Shown: positions 37,368-48,844, counted from the first letter of the stretch. The stretch is 64,000 bases of DNA from Vitis vinifera (GCF_030704535.1 NC_081816.1:9474001-9538000); one strand, 5' to 3'. Made by a program: numbers and translations. The notes: generated from the letters alone by a model not told the origin.

Positions 37368-37850
37368 TGAAGTGCATTACCATTATTAATACAAAAGAAA
37401 CTCTGTCAGGAATCTCATGTTAAACCATACAAAGAAATCATGCCTGAAGGTTTTGCGGAATGCTACCATATAGAATCCAAACTAACCTGAGTCCATTGTG
37501 CGTTTGATGACAGTATGGATCTTCTAAGGCTATGGAGGGCACCACATTTCTCTGGGTTCTCTCAGGCAATGGGAGCGGGAGAGAGAGCGGTTCTTTTTCT
37601 GTTTAATAGGTGTGATGATATCTGAAAAGACATAAGCCTCACCTTTTATACCCTCCTGCCTTAGGGACCATACCCATTGGTTATTGGGCCTCACAGGCCT
37701 TAGGCCCATCATCTAAAGCCCGTGATTGCATTGGGCTCTACACATAAGGTGGCCCATACTCTTAAAACGAACATTAAATCAAAATGTCCATAATTTGAAT
37801 AGCTTAATCATGAATCATTGATTAAGCATGTGTGAGTCCATATCTTAACA
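37368..37850 (-). repeat. Copia 3' LTR (element orientation)
   Basis: Aligns along its length to 38726-39209 with only scattered substitutions (for example 'aatacaaaagaaac' against 'aacacaaaacaaac') and a two-base length difference near the outer end. Confidence 0.93.
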
Positions 37851-37865
37851 ATCTCCCACTTGGAC
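37851..37865 (-). promoter_or_regulatory. Copia polypurine tract
   Basis: On the minus strand, AAGTGGGAGAT directly precedes the 3' LTR start TGTTAAG, the classical plus-strand primer position. Confidence 0.8.
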
Positions 37866-38302
37866 CACACATGTTACTAAACAATGTTCATGATGGTACT
37901 TTATCGAGCTCATCTTGCTATTCTATCTTAATATCCTTAAACAATCCGATCTACTAATTAAGTTAACATAGGATTAAAGTGGCCTTCGTTAATTATAATT
38001 ATAACTAGACCTAACAATGATCACAATATTAACAAAATTAGCAATATGGATCAAGTATGGATGTGTAGCATGGAAATTACATAGAATGTGATATTTAATA
38101 TGTCTATTTCCAATTGGTTCTACTTTATGACTAAAAATAGTCAAATTCTACTTTCAATACTTGATGCTAAATTGCTTCTGAAAGTCATCATTTCAATTCA
38201 TAAAATTCAAATACAATAATCTTTAAAATCAAGATTTGTACAAATAACACAACATAATATCACATCAAGAAAATAAACACAAAGTCTGAATACAAACTCC
38301 CA

Positions 38303-38545
38303 CTATACTGGCACATCATCAATGTGTACAACACCCATATGTGTGACGTGCTCATGATATACTTTGGTTGGCAAACCCTTAGTGAGCGGATCCGCAATCA
38401 TAAAGTTTGTGCTTATGTGTTCAATCGATACTTGAAGACTCTGAACTCTTTCTTTCACAACCAAGAACTTGATGTCAATGTGTTTGGACTTCGCCGGAGA
38501 CAACGCTTGAAGCGCACCAAAATGAGTGCCTACAGTGGCCCCCAA
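38303..38545 (-). pseudogene. Copia polyprotein C-terminal end (RNase H)
   Basis: The frame contains SKHIDIKFLVVKERVQSLQV, then EHISTNFMIADPLTKGLP and HVTHMGV, which is the end of Copia RNase H (KHID... DPLTKGL). Only the last 80 or so residues remain because of the internal deletion. Confidence 0.9.
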
Positions 38546-38711
38546 CGCGCCTTGAAGTAAGCCGCGAACGGCGCTTCAAAAGCCGCTAATTGCCTCATGC
38601 CTGTATCCAAATTATTTTTATGGATTTTATGAAGTGATTCATTGCCCTAATATTCCAAATTAAAGAGCCATTTTTTCAGTGATTGGTAATTTCTTAATGA
38701 TTTAACATGCC

Positions 38712-38723
38712 GCTCTGATACCA
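38712..38723 (-). promoter_or_regulatory. Copia primer binding site (tRNA-iMet)
   Basis: TGGTATCAGAGC on the minus strand, two bases inside the 5' LTR. It is complementary to the 3' end of plant initiator methionine tRNA. Confidence 0.9.
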
Positions 38724-38725
38724 AT

Positions 38726-39209
38726 TGAAGTGCATTACCATTATTAACACAAAACAAACTCTGTCAGGAATCTCATGTTAAACCATTCAAAGAAATCATG
38801 CCTGAAGGTTTTACGGAATGCTACCATATAGAATCCAAACTAACCAGAGTCCATTATGCGTTTGATGAAGGTATGGATCTTCTAAGGCTATAGAGGGCAC
38901 CACCTTTCTCTGGATTCTCTCAAGCAATGGGAGCGGGAGAGAGAGCGGTTCTTTTTCTGTTTAATAGGTGTGATGATCTCTGAAAAGACATAAGCCTCAC
39001 CTTTTATACCCTCCTGCCTTAGGGACCATACCCATTGGTTATTGGGCCTCACAGGCCTTAGGCCCATCATCTAAAGCCCATGATTGCATTGGGCTCTACA
39101 CATAAGGTGGCCCATACTCTTAAAACGAACATTAAATCAAAATGTCCATAATTTGAATAGCTTAATCATGAATCATTGATTAAGCTGCATGTGAGTCTAT
39201 ATCTTAACA
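38726..39209 (-). repeat. Copia 5' LTR (element orientation)
   Basis: Matches 37368-37850. The following five bases AGATG repeat those before the other LTR. Confidence 0.93.
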
Positions 39210-39875
39210 AGATGTCCTTCAAAATAATTTGACAATTGAATCTATGGGATGATGTGGCTAGACTTTGCAGTGGAATGTCTTCGCTCAAGAGCATGAGTAG
39301 AAGTAAGACATTTAACAAGATGCTACAAAACTATATAAGCACGTTTCTAATTGCCTGAAAATATATTCATCAGGAGCACCTTAGGATGATGAACAAGCAA
39401 AGATCCACATAACTTCTCTACAACTTCTAGTATACTCCAGAAACTGAGCTTGGCACCAGAACCATATTTCCTTCGAGTCTTTGTTGCAAACAAACTGTTG
39501 GATAGATGATCATTCATATTTATGTTAATATGTAGCTTGGATTGGCCTTCTCCAGTACTATCTTCCATTAATAATGCTTTGAAATCAAGAATGCCAGATT
39601 CGGTGGAAATTATAGAAAGAACACCTCTGTCTTCTTCAAATTTGAAATCAGGACTGCCCTTGGTACATTCTGAGCGGCAATTAGACTGATCTTTCCTATC
39701 CACATAATCTAGAAGAGTTGTTTCTCCATAGTTTCAAAGTACCATCAGAGTAGTCTATGGCCATGTGATATGCAGGAATGTCAATGTGCAAATCATTAGA
39801 AGAAACCTGACCTTGTTGTAACAAAGGAATTGAATTAGCTGGACAAACCACAGCATAACTCAGTAACTTGGTCAT
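39210..39875 (-). pseudogene. Rav1/DmX-like WD40 protein, middle part
   Basis: Minus-strand coding trace: SSNDLHIDIPAYHMAIDYSD and GTLKLWR (a WD40-type strand), then SPDFKFEEDRGVLSIISTES, KTRRKYGSGAKLSFWSILEV, VEKLCGSLLVHHPKVLLMN and KRAYIVL before the Copia insertion. I recognise this order from plant Rav1/DmX-like proteins of the RAVE complex, which assembles V-ATPase. Stops replace Trp or Gln in at least three places (after FSGN, after YIVL, after HIIP), all explainable by C-to-T or G-to-A change. It is part of a longer decayed copy with the fragment at 36800-37367. Confidence 0.65.
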
Positions 39876-41103
39876 GGATATGAAGATCTGGAAATTGGGA
39901 TGAGCAAGAATTTACAAGAATATAATGTTTTTTTTTTTTTTTTACTAGAAAAATATTCTCAGACCCCATCTCTTTTTTTTGTTAAGTGAAACACAGGCCC
40001 AATTGACTGTAAAGCAGTTTTCTGGTAGTTGTAAATGAAGTCAAAACTGATAGAAATATCCCATGTCCATAGAAGTAGTTCATCAGAACAAGATTATGAG
40101 AATCTAATCATAGCATGACCAAGGTCATAAAACTGATTTTAATGATCAAGGATTTAGGGTTTGATATTACATCCTGATATTCTCCTTCTCAATAGCGGGT
40201 CAAGAAGCTGTATCGAGGAGTTGGGTCTTTGCTCTTTATTAGCGTTCAATTCTGATTCGTCGTGACTCATCAAGTGAGCTAGCATCATCACCTTCTGCTG
40301 GTTGACTATCATTGGACAGTGGAGCATCCAATTGTTGATTATCCTGAAGTTCTGAACTCTGGGTTTGCCTTTCAGCATGAGCATTTGCTAGAGCAATACT
40401 GCGTAATTGAGATATGAAATGCTCCTCTACTGCTTGAGCGATAATGGTAGCCTGACTACTCCCTTGTGGTTGCCCATTATCAAAATCAACATCCGAAATT
40501 GGCCTTCTCAATTTGTAGCCTGTATCAAAACATTCATTTCACGGGATGGATTGTAATGAAAACTAATCTCAATCCCAGCTATGGCAACGTCCTCACTCGA
40601 TACCCTCTTCTCCATATTCTAAAACAAAGCAATAAACCTTCAAAGGCTCTTTGGGATCAAACTTAGGGGGCTGTCCTTCAAAAACATGAAGGACAACAAT
40701 TCTAATAAGTTGTGACATTGCATCTTAGCCTTTTTAAGAGTAACTTTAGAAAGGACTTCAAAGCAGAATTCTGAACTGCAATGTAATGAGCATGACAACC
40801 TTGGAAGTCCTATCAGAAAAAGCTCAAATTTCCTCCATTGGAAGCCTCAAATTCAACAACATTCCTACAATAAGGAACACAAGACTGTATTTTCTGAGAT
40901 GTAAACTATGCCCTTAGGTAAGCTTTCTGAAGTATGGGCAAATCTGTATAAGAACTATCCATGCATTCCCGGCCCATGGTTACTAGGTGCATTAACATTT
41001 AAAGACTGAAATCCTTTTTAATCAAACTGTAAGAGAGAATCTATATCTTTAGACTTGATATTTCGTATTGCATCAACCGGATAATATTCATTGACAATAT
41101 TGA
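39876..41103 (-). other. Unidentified gene fragments on the minus strand
   Basis: Coding-like passages without an assigned family. One (about 40590-40690) reads VFEGQPPKFDPKEPLKVYCF followed by VLEYGEEG; one (40239-40511) reads EEHFISQLRSIALANAHAER and then a Gln/Asp/Ser-rich tail ending RRIRIER; one near 41040-41100 reads NEYYPVDAIRNIKSKDIDSL. They may be exons of one gene captured with the Rav1-like piece. A poly-T tract sits at 39929-39944. Confidence 0.35.
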
Positions 41104-41111
41104 CTCCTGCC

Positions 41112-41200
41112 CAAAGTTTTTAAAGGCGAAAGCGTAAGGCGAGGCGTAAGGCGAGGCGTAAGCCTCGAGGCGTTGAGGCGTAAGCTTTTTGAGCCTTACA
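41112..41200. repeat. hAT left terminal and subterminal repeats
   Basis: After the 17-bp terminus come repeated GCGTAAGGCGAGGC units (three tandem copies of about 12-14 bases) and a GCCTCGAGGC palindrome. Such subterminal repeats are transposase binding sites in hAT elements. Confidence 0.8.
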
Positions 41201-41684
41201 TTATATAATTAATTAATATTTTAAAATATATAAAATAAAATAGCATAAATAAAAACATGAAAACAATTCATTAGAATCATAAAAAAAAAACATACTAGTT
41301 CCCTACTTTCACAAAAAACCATAACAAATTCATAAAATAGATTATAGATTCAACTATACTAATAGTTTCAAACTTTAACAAAAAGCCATAACTAAGTCAT
41401 GAAATAGAAAATAGAGTCAACCATAATAATAGTTTTAAACTTTTACAAAAAATCCATAACTAAGTCATGAAATAATAACTAGAGTAAATTGTTTCAACTT
41501 AAATCCTCCTCTCCAAGGTCATCATCATCCTCATCCAATGTATCAATAGTAGGAAAATGTCCACTATCATGTATCCCCATTTCATCTAAATCTTCATCTT
41601 CATCAATTGGTGTCAAATTCAATTCCTTCTCTTTACCTTTGCCTCCACTTGTACCTAGCATAAAGTATTAATTATGTGTAAATA

Positions 41685-43976
41685 TTAAAAGTTTTTTTTA
41701 TTAAATTTAATCAAATTTATGATTTCAATTCCTTCATTATGTTTCCTTTTGTAGGAATGTGAAGAAACCATATGATCCGATGATGCTTGCGTCTCTTGGG
41801 AGTTGGATGACACAACTCTAATGGCATCAACATTGAATAATTCATTATCTTGAAGCCAACAAAGATCAAGGGAGAGGAGGGGATCTTCTTTCTCCGCAAT
41901 CCATTCATCATCGGAATCAATCTCCTCTACCAAGATTGGATCAACATTTTGTTTCCTTTGTAGACTTCGCTCTCTCAATCTAGTGTTGTACCTTACATAC
42001 ACTAGAGCATTCAACCTTTGATGTTCAAGTTTATTTCTTTTTTTTGTATAGATCTACAAATAATAAAAGAAACAATTTTATGTGTTAAAATGAAATAAAA
42101 TTCTCTAACATTGAAATAGAAATATATGTATAAAAATTTACAAAAATAGAAGTATTACCGATTCAAATGTGCTCCAATTTCTTTCACATCCCGAAGCACT
42201 ACAAGTAAGGCTAAGGACTCGAATAGCAAACTTTTGCAACTCCGGTGTTGAATCCCCAAAACGCATCCACCAACTTGTAGGACTTCTTAATGTTCGAGAA
42301 TCAATTGCAATACGACTCCCAAATTCACCCATTGCTTGGTCATATGAGTCCAATTGAATGTCAGCTTTTAAACGTTCTTGATAATCCAACATTCTATCCA
42401 TGCATTCAAATAATCCCTTCCTCACCTCATCAACATTAGAGAACTTATCTCCATACCGCAATTGAGGATTAAGATAATAGCCTGTTGCATGTAAAGGTCG
42501 ATGAAGTTGTGGAGTCCATCTTGCATCAATTTTTCTCCAAATTGGGGCCTATTTTCTCTCCATGCCCCGACAATTAAATGCAATTTTCTCCTTAGCTGAA
42601 TCCATCAACTCATAAATATAACCCATGGCTGGTCTTTCCTATGAATCAACCTCTCTCAAGACACTAACTAATGGAACAGTAGTTTTTATGCAAAAAACAA
42701 CATGAGGCCAAAAATTTGGATCAAACAACACAGTACTTCGAGTTTTCACACCTTCTACCTTTTTAGCCCATGTGCTTGAACACCATTTTTCTGAGGAGAA
42801 CATTGCTATAAGAGTTTGCTTTTGCTTATAAAGACTTTGGAGAGTAAGAAATGCAGTAGCAAACCGTGTAATTGCTGGATGAATAAGTTCATGATTTTTT
42901 GTAAATGTTCTCATCAAGCTAAGAACCCAAGTATGCCCATATATAAACTTCACAACTTGCCTAGCTCGAGAAAGTGTAGTAGCATGAACATTTAGCTTTC
43001 CAATATCCTCCAACATCAAATCAATGCAATGAGAAGCACAAGGAGTCCACCGCAATCTACTCATTTTTTCCATAAGCCTCATTCCAACATTCACATAATT
43101 AGAGGCATTATCTGTGATGACTTGCACAACATTCTCCTCTCCAATTTCTTCAACCACCTCATCAAGATATTTGAACATCAATTCCCCATTTTTTATTGTA
43201 TCAGAAGCATCAATTGATTTCATAAACCAAGTGCCAGCAGGACTATTCACCAAAAAATTGATAAGACACCTACTTTTTCCATCTGTCCAACCATCTGACA
43301 TAATTGAACATCCATATTGTTTCCAAAATTTTTTGTGATCTTCCATAATGATACTTAGGTCATTCACCTCTTCTTTAAGAATCCATGTCCTCAATTCGTG
43401 CATAGATGGAGGCTTAAACCCGGGTCCAAAGTTTGCAACAGCATCTATCATAGGAAACCAATAAGGATCATTCACAATGTTAAATGGGAGACATTTTGAA
43501 TACATAAACCTACCAATTTTTCTACACACTTTCTTCTTTTCTTCTTGCTTCCACTTTGAATTCAAAGTACTTTGTCTAGGTTGTGAAGTGGTAAATTTAT
43601 CCATGGGTCCCCTAGGAATAGGTTCCCCACTCCCACTCCCACTCCCACTCCCTAATGTCCCTATTGTTTTAGACAAGGCGCTTTCATGCATTGAAGTTGG
43701 ACCCATACCAATTTCTTGGAGCAATTCATTTCTCTTCGTTTTTTGATCCTTAAAATTAGCCAATGCCTCTTTACATTCCAATCTAGCATCTTCACTAACT
43801 TTGTTGCATGGTTTCATACCATGATGAGTTTCGGCTAAGTGATGTTTTAGTCTATTCACCCCTCCCGTACATCTTTGATTGCAAAATTTACATCTTAAAT
43901 ATTGTTCTGGAGAAACTTCAATTACATACTTCCACACAAAATCCTTTCTTGAATTTTTCGAATCGGAGGAACTCAT
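41685..43976 (-). pseudogene. hAT transposase (BED finger, RNase H-like, hATC), two nonsense codons
   Basis: Start chosen at ATG 43976 (MSSSDSKNSRKDFVWKYV). Domains in order: a BED zinc finger (CKFCNQRC, then HHLAETHHG), the linker with a GSGSGSGS run, the 'plant hAT' DUF659-type core (MSDGWTDGKSRCLINFLVNS, VITDNASNYVNVG, WTPCASHCIDLMLEDIGK), and the C-terminal dimerisation domain (WWMRFGDSTPELQKFAIRVL, then CSASGCERNWSTFES). A GT-AG intron (42158-42054) separates the last exon (IYTKKRNKLEHQRLNALVYV onward, ending with an acidic tail at 41685). Two in-frame TAG codons interrupt it, at 42641-42639 and about 42553-42551; otherwise the frame is continuous. About 725 codons in total. Confidence 0.92.
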
Positions 43977-44799
43977 TCTAAAAAAAATCACCAATAATAA
44001 TATTCTAATTTCCATATAACAATATAATTGACTAAAAAATAATAACAAAGCACAATTGAAAGAAATTTAAAAATGAAATACAAAATTTAATTGGTTTAAA
44101 TTAAAAAAAACAATTTTTTTTAAAGGAGTTTAAAAATTATACACATAAATTTTAATTGGAATTTAATAATGAAATAAAGAAAATTGAGGTGAGAATTAAA
44201 ATTAAACCAGAAATAAAAAATTCAAAATTCACAAATAATTATCTTTTATATAATTTTAATTATATTTGTTTATTGATACTATAAGCAAACATATAAAAAA
44301 CTTCAAAAAAAAATCTTATTAACAAAAGGCACATCTTATTTGATAATTTAAAAAATAAAAAATAAAAAGATGAAAAACCTACTAGGAGAGAGAGAAAAGT
44401 CTGGACGGGAAGTGTGGGCTGTGAGCCTATGAGAGAATTTAAATGCTGTGAGAGAAAGAAAAAAGGGTTTAAAACTTGCCCGTGTGGATATACAGCACAT
44501 CTGATTTGATAAAAAAAAAAAAAAGAATTGGATGAAGAGCCGACACCCGTGTGGATTGCAGAGAGAGAAACGAAGAGGGAGAAACCATGGAAGAGGGAGT
44601 TCGCAACATACCTGGAGATGAGAGGGATTTCCACAGGAGAAGATCGCTGCGATTGGTCACCGCCGAGGGTGAGCACTCCGTCGCCGCTTGACTGGAAGAG
44701 GTAGGGTTTCGTTTTGGGTTTGTTTTTAGTCGAGACTAGGGTTTTAGGGATTACTTAGGGTTTTTTTTTTTAAATCTCTGTTCATTGCCACATCAGATC

Positions 44800-44927
44800 C
44801 GACGAAGCGTACGCCTCACCAGAAAAGTGTACGCCTTTCAGGTGTTTCGCTTTATTTTTAACGGCTCAACGCGTTTTCGTTGCGCCTCGCCTCAAAGCGC
44901 GCCCCACAAACGCCTTTAAAAACATTG
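44800..44927. repeat. hAT right terminal and subterminal repeats
   Basis: Contains CGCCTCGCCTCAAAGCGCGC and several GTACGCCT and CAACGCG words before the terminus CGCCTTTAAAAACATTG, mirroring the left end. Confidence 0.8.
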
Positions 44928-44935
44928 CTCCTGCC

Positions 44936-46239
44936 TAGATGTCTTAGTTGTCTTCTTCGTAACTGAAGGTCTTGTACCAATTTTCTAGGATTGATGAGGT
45001 TGCATATTATAAATCACTATGACGGAACCACTTTAAGCGGGGTTCACAAGCAGTGAGATATTCTCTTTATAGAACTTTAGCATGCCATCTGGTTGCTTGT
45101 CCCATTTCCACACACTCCTCACATGATCGACCCAAATTCATAAAATAAGCTCCAGCTATGGAGTGTCAGCGGGGCCCAAAGCTAAAGAAACTCAAACCAC
45201 ATATTCACCACTTTTCTAGTAACCCGTGTCTCAATCAGTGTAAAGCAAATTTTTTTTTTTTTTTTTTTTGTGGAACAGCAATCACATCATTAACTACCTA
45301 GCCCGCTCTCTTCTTCCAAGCTTTAGTATCAAGTTTCAACAAACATTATCAATTGGTGAAGCACATATGATTATGCACCCAAAATTCCTCATAGAGAACA
45401 GATGGAGACAACTAAGAAAACAGAGTGTAAAGAATGAAAACAAAAAAAAATGAGGAACCCATGAAAGCCCCATTTCGAATTTCATTCAACAGGCTCAGAT
45501 TAGTGGGAGGAGATCACAAACAGATTCGAGGCAAACAAGCAAGTAACCAATATCAACAAAACAATTCGTGGCCCTTTCCATCCACACCAATGAACAGTAT
45601 ATTAAATATTAAAAAAACGAACATACGAAGAAATCGAATATGGGTAAGAATTCCAAGAGTAACAAGAAACATACCTAGACAAACTCGGTTGCACTTGATC
45701 ATTTCCCGCTCCTCTGTGTTTTTCCTCAAGACAATCCCAGAATCCCTACTCTCCAACATCCTTTCTTATGTATATATATCAGCCCAAAAAACTCAAATTC
45801 GTTCCGAAAAAAGGAAAATCCTTTCTTTTTTTTTTATGTATTTGTATCAGCCTCCCAAAAACTCAATCTGCCCAAGGAAATCCACTTTCCTTTCTTTTAT
45901 TTCCTTTCATTTTCGAAAATTAGAATGTTTTTCTCTTTCTATGTAGGATCTCCTCTTTCCATATGAGTGCAACCATTTTAATCCTCTTTTTCCTCTAAAA
46001 ATATTTTTCTTACCTTCTTTGAGTGCACGTGCCTTAGTGAGAGTTGAACAACAACCCTATTCTCTTGTTAAACAATAAAAAAAGAAAATAAAAAGAATAA
46101 AACCAAAAAAGAGTTAGTAATGTTGCAACATATAAAAGAATAATGTAAAATAAATAAAGTAAAACAAAATAATTAAATAAAATGGTCAATCTTATGCGGG
46201 TCATGTAAGTCATTGCGACTATGTAAGTCATGCAAGAAA
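44936..46239. other. Unidentified DNA right of the hAT element
   Basis: Continues the host sequence of the hAT insertion. A T18 run lies at 45251-45269. A diverged direct repeat of about 60-70 bases occurs at 45762-45822 and 45823-45890 ('ctttcttatgtat', 'tatcagcc', 'aaaaactcaa'). No protein domain recognised. Confidence 0.4.
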
Positions 46240-46680
46240 CGTTAAAAAAAGTCTAATAGGCCAAGTGTGCCTAAGAAGGCTTATGTGAACTTAAATAGGC
46301 CTAGGGTGAGACTAGGTGGGTCTAACTAAGTCTAACCTAAAGTGCACCTAAGTGAAACCCAATCTAAACTTGAAGGGCAACCAATGTCATAATGTGGAGC
46401 AGGATAAACCCTTCAACCAAAGTCCCCAAAGTGGGTCAGAAAATAGGTAAGCAGTATGAGTAGCAATGGGCCACCAAGGAAGTACTGCGGAGTACTGGAA
46501 ATGAACTTAAAGACGTGTGCTAATGGGACAAAATGGAGGGTTTACAGATTGTCAGAAGGGTGATGGATTTGTAAACTTCCCTGATGTGAAATTGCCAAAC
46601 ACGTAGACCTTTTCATTTAACGTGTGCATAAACCTTAAGGAATGTGCTTCCCTATGCTTAAGAAAGTGCACTTGCACTGC
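46240..46680. mobile_element. Retrotransposon-like fragment next to the S-receptor-kinase 3' part
   Basis: A non-coding, moderately GC-rich passage with repeated 'aggcctagg' and 'gtctaac' words and 'gtccccaaagtggg', unlike its AT-rich surroundings. It ends just before the PAN-domain trace of the broken kinase. It may be the other half of the LTR debris at 36156-36440. Low certainty. Confidence 0.3.
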
Positions 46681-46689
46681 TTATGCAAA

Positions 46690-48460
46690 TTCAGATATCA
46701 GACGATGAGGAAGTGGATGGTTGCTCTGGTTTGGTGACTTGATTGACATCAGAAATTCACTCAAAATGGGCAAGAGTTTTACCTAAGCATGCCAGCATTA
46801 TAATCAAGTATGAATTTTTCTTTTTTTTACTTGAGAAACATAAATCTGATACAAATTTCATGGTATATTTATTCAAACGTTTTTAATTTTTCACCTTCCA
46901 TACTTGCCTCTAGTTTTATCCCTTGATTTTGTGGCGTAAAGCTTTACCTCTATCTCAATTATTGCTGGTGTGAAAAATCTTAGACAAACTACCAAGCACA
47001 TTGTTCCATGGAATAAAATACTTAAAGTACATTTGGGAGTGTTTTTAGTGGAAATGTTTTCTCATGAGTGTTTTTATAAGAATTACATATCAAGTGTTTC
47101 TCCATAAAATATTAGAAGCGATTTTGTAAGACTAGAAGTGATTTTTCTATATTCTAAAAATGTTTCCTAAATTTTGGCAAACACCTAATGTTTTTTCAAA
47201 AACACTTTTTAGGTTAAAAGTGCATCCTAAAATCACTTGACAAATGGACTCTTATTTTCTGAAGACTAGAGTGTAAAACAAAGGTCTACTCAAAAGTTGG
47301 AATATTTTTCTTTTAGATTTCAACTATAGTGTAGCAGATGCTATAACACAGTAATACACCTATTGATTTGTGCCCTCAAATCCTATGGAAACTACAGTTC
47401 CTTGAACTCATGCTTTCATGGTTGTAAACTACAAATATATTTTGGATCAGTGGTTACTACTCATAAGAATTTATGGTTTTTCTATTTTATTTCCTAGTTT
47501 TCTTGCTTATTTTCTTTTCATCCGCTTCAAGATGCTTTTTAAATGATAAATAGCAGCTCCAACAAGAAGAAAAAGCAAGTCATTGTCATCTCTATATCAA
47601 TTACAAGAATAGTTCTTTTAAGTCTGGTCCTAACCTTGTATGTGCTGAAAATGAAGAAGCAACTAAGGAGAAAAGGCAAGTAACAAATCATAGTACTCGT
47701 ATCACTATGTGTATTACTCATAAGTACTTCCACACCTTGTCTAATTATGTATTCTCAAAAAAGGAGCAAGAGAGTGGCCTAGCTTATTTTGATAAATGTA
47801 TAAATGATCTAGGCTTGGAAATAGATCAAATTGATGATTTCTGTAGATAAGATTTATGCATTTTGTAATCCTTCATTCCATTCTCCATTATTCAAGATAC
47901 ATGGGACACAATTCAAAGGGAGGTGAAACCAATGAAGGTTGGAAACATCTAGAGCTATCACTAGTTGACTTGGATACATTATTGAAAGCCACTAATAACT
48001 TTTCTAGTGACAAAAAGCTTGGAGACGCTGGTTTTAAACCTATCTACAAGGTAAGGGTATACCCTACAACAACTTACAAGTTTTTGAAAAGTTATCAATG
48101 TCCCTAATCCTCATATTATCTAAATGAAGCCACCTTTAGATATATGCTTTAATGTCTTGAAATCAGTACATGTGCTAATATTTTTGTGCTATTAGTTTTT
48201 TTAGGGCTTCTCATTTTGAATATTGACAAGTTTCATTTAATATGAAAAGCTTTGGAATAAAACGAATTTGATATTTTCAAGGAAAATTGCAAAAGGGAGA
48301 AGGGTTAAAAGAGTTAAAAAATGAATTTCAATCCATTGCAAAACTTCAACATCAAAATCTTGTAAAGCTTCTTAGATGTTGCATTCATGGTAGAGAAATG
48401 ATGTTGATCTACTAATACTTATCCAACAAAAGCTTGGACCTGTTCACTTTTGGTTTGGCT
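46690..48460 (+). pseudogene. G-type lectin S-receptor kinase, PAN, transmembrane and kinase start
   Basis: The 3' continuation of the relic at 35858-36150. 46715-46800 holds a frameshifted PAN/apple-domain end (GDLIDIR, then TQNGQEFYLSMPA). 47548-47685 encodes a juxtamembrane Lys run and one helix (KKKKQVIVISISITRIVLLS, then LVLTLYVLK). 47895-48045 reads HLELSLVDLDTLLKATNNFS and KLGDAGFKPIYK, in which the glycine loop GxGxxG is damaged, ending at a GT donor. The next exon (about 48283-48450) reads [20 protein letters not shown] and HGREMMLIY, then a TAA in place of Glu, then YLSNKSLDLF. The segment with the ATP-binding Lys is deleted. Similarity fades after 48450. Confidence 0.82.
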
Positions 48461-48844
48461 CTAAAACCACTATTTAGTTTCTTTATCTACTTCAGTGGCT
48501 TTTGTTTTTCTTTTTGTTTTTTTTTTTTTTTTTTTTTGTTCTCCATTCCAATGCATATGCTAGGAAAATTCTTTGTTTACAATGGATTTGACCGATCCCA
48601 AAGAAAAATTGTTGGAAACAAGATAAAGAGTAGGTGTATTAATATGGAAAATCTTTCTTACTTCTATTTTCTATAATTTTTTCGCTCTTATATAAAATAA
48701 AAAAATAAAATAAAAATAAAAATAAAAACACTAGGGGTTTTGATCCCTACCATTAATTGGGCAATACCATTTTAATGTAAGAATCATCGGATAAAAATCT
48801 TAAATTACATCAAAAGCATATCGGTAGCAACTAGCCATTTTGGT

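Larger units (their letters stand above)
37368..39209 (-). mobile_element. Deleted Ty1/Copia LTR retrotransposon with perfect 5-bp target duplication
   Basis: Two near-identical LTRs (37368-37850, 483 bp; 38726-39209, 484 bp) flank only 875 bp of internal DNA. The element reads on the minus strand: 5' LTR 38726-39209, a primer binding site TGGTATCAGAGC matching initiator tRNA-Met two bases after it, a Copia RNase H tail, a purine tract, and the 3' LTR. LTRs start TGTTAAGATAT and end CTTCA in element orientation. AGATG flanks both sides (37363-37367 and 39210-39214). Gag, protease, integrase and most of the reverse transcriptase are missing, so it cannot move alone. Confidence 0.95.
41112..44927 (-). 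mobile_element. Nearly complete hAT (Ac-like) DNA transposon with 8-bp target duplication
   Basis: A 3816-bp element. Left end CAAAGTTTTTAAAGGCG and right end (reverse complement) CAATGTTTTTAAAGGCG form terminal inverted repeats with 16 of 17 matches. Both are flanked by CTCCTGCC (41104-41111 and 44928-44935), the 8-bp duplication typical of hAT. Subterminal DNA at both ends is crowded with AGGCG/CGCCT words. It carries a BED-finger hAT transposase on the minus strand with two in-frame TAG codons. It sits in otherwise unidentified DNA upstream of the Rav1-like pseudogene. Confidence 0.95.

Noticed and set aside
45434-45946. 170-codon plus-strand frame
   Set aside because: Basic, low-complexity composition, spans a direct repeat and shows no domain; probably chance.
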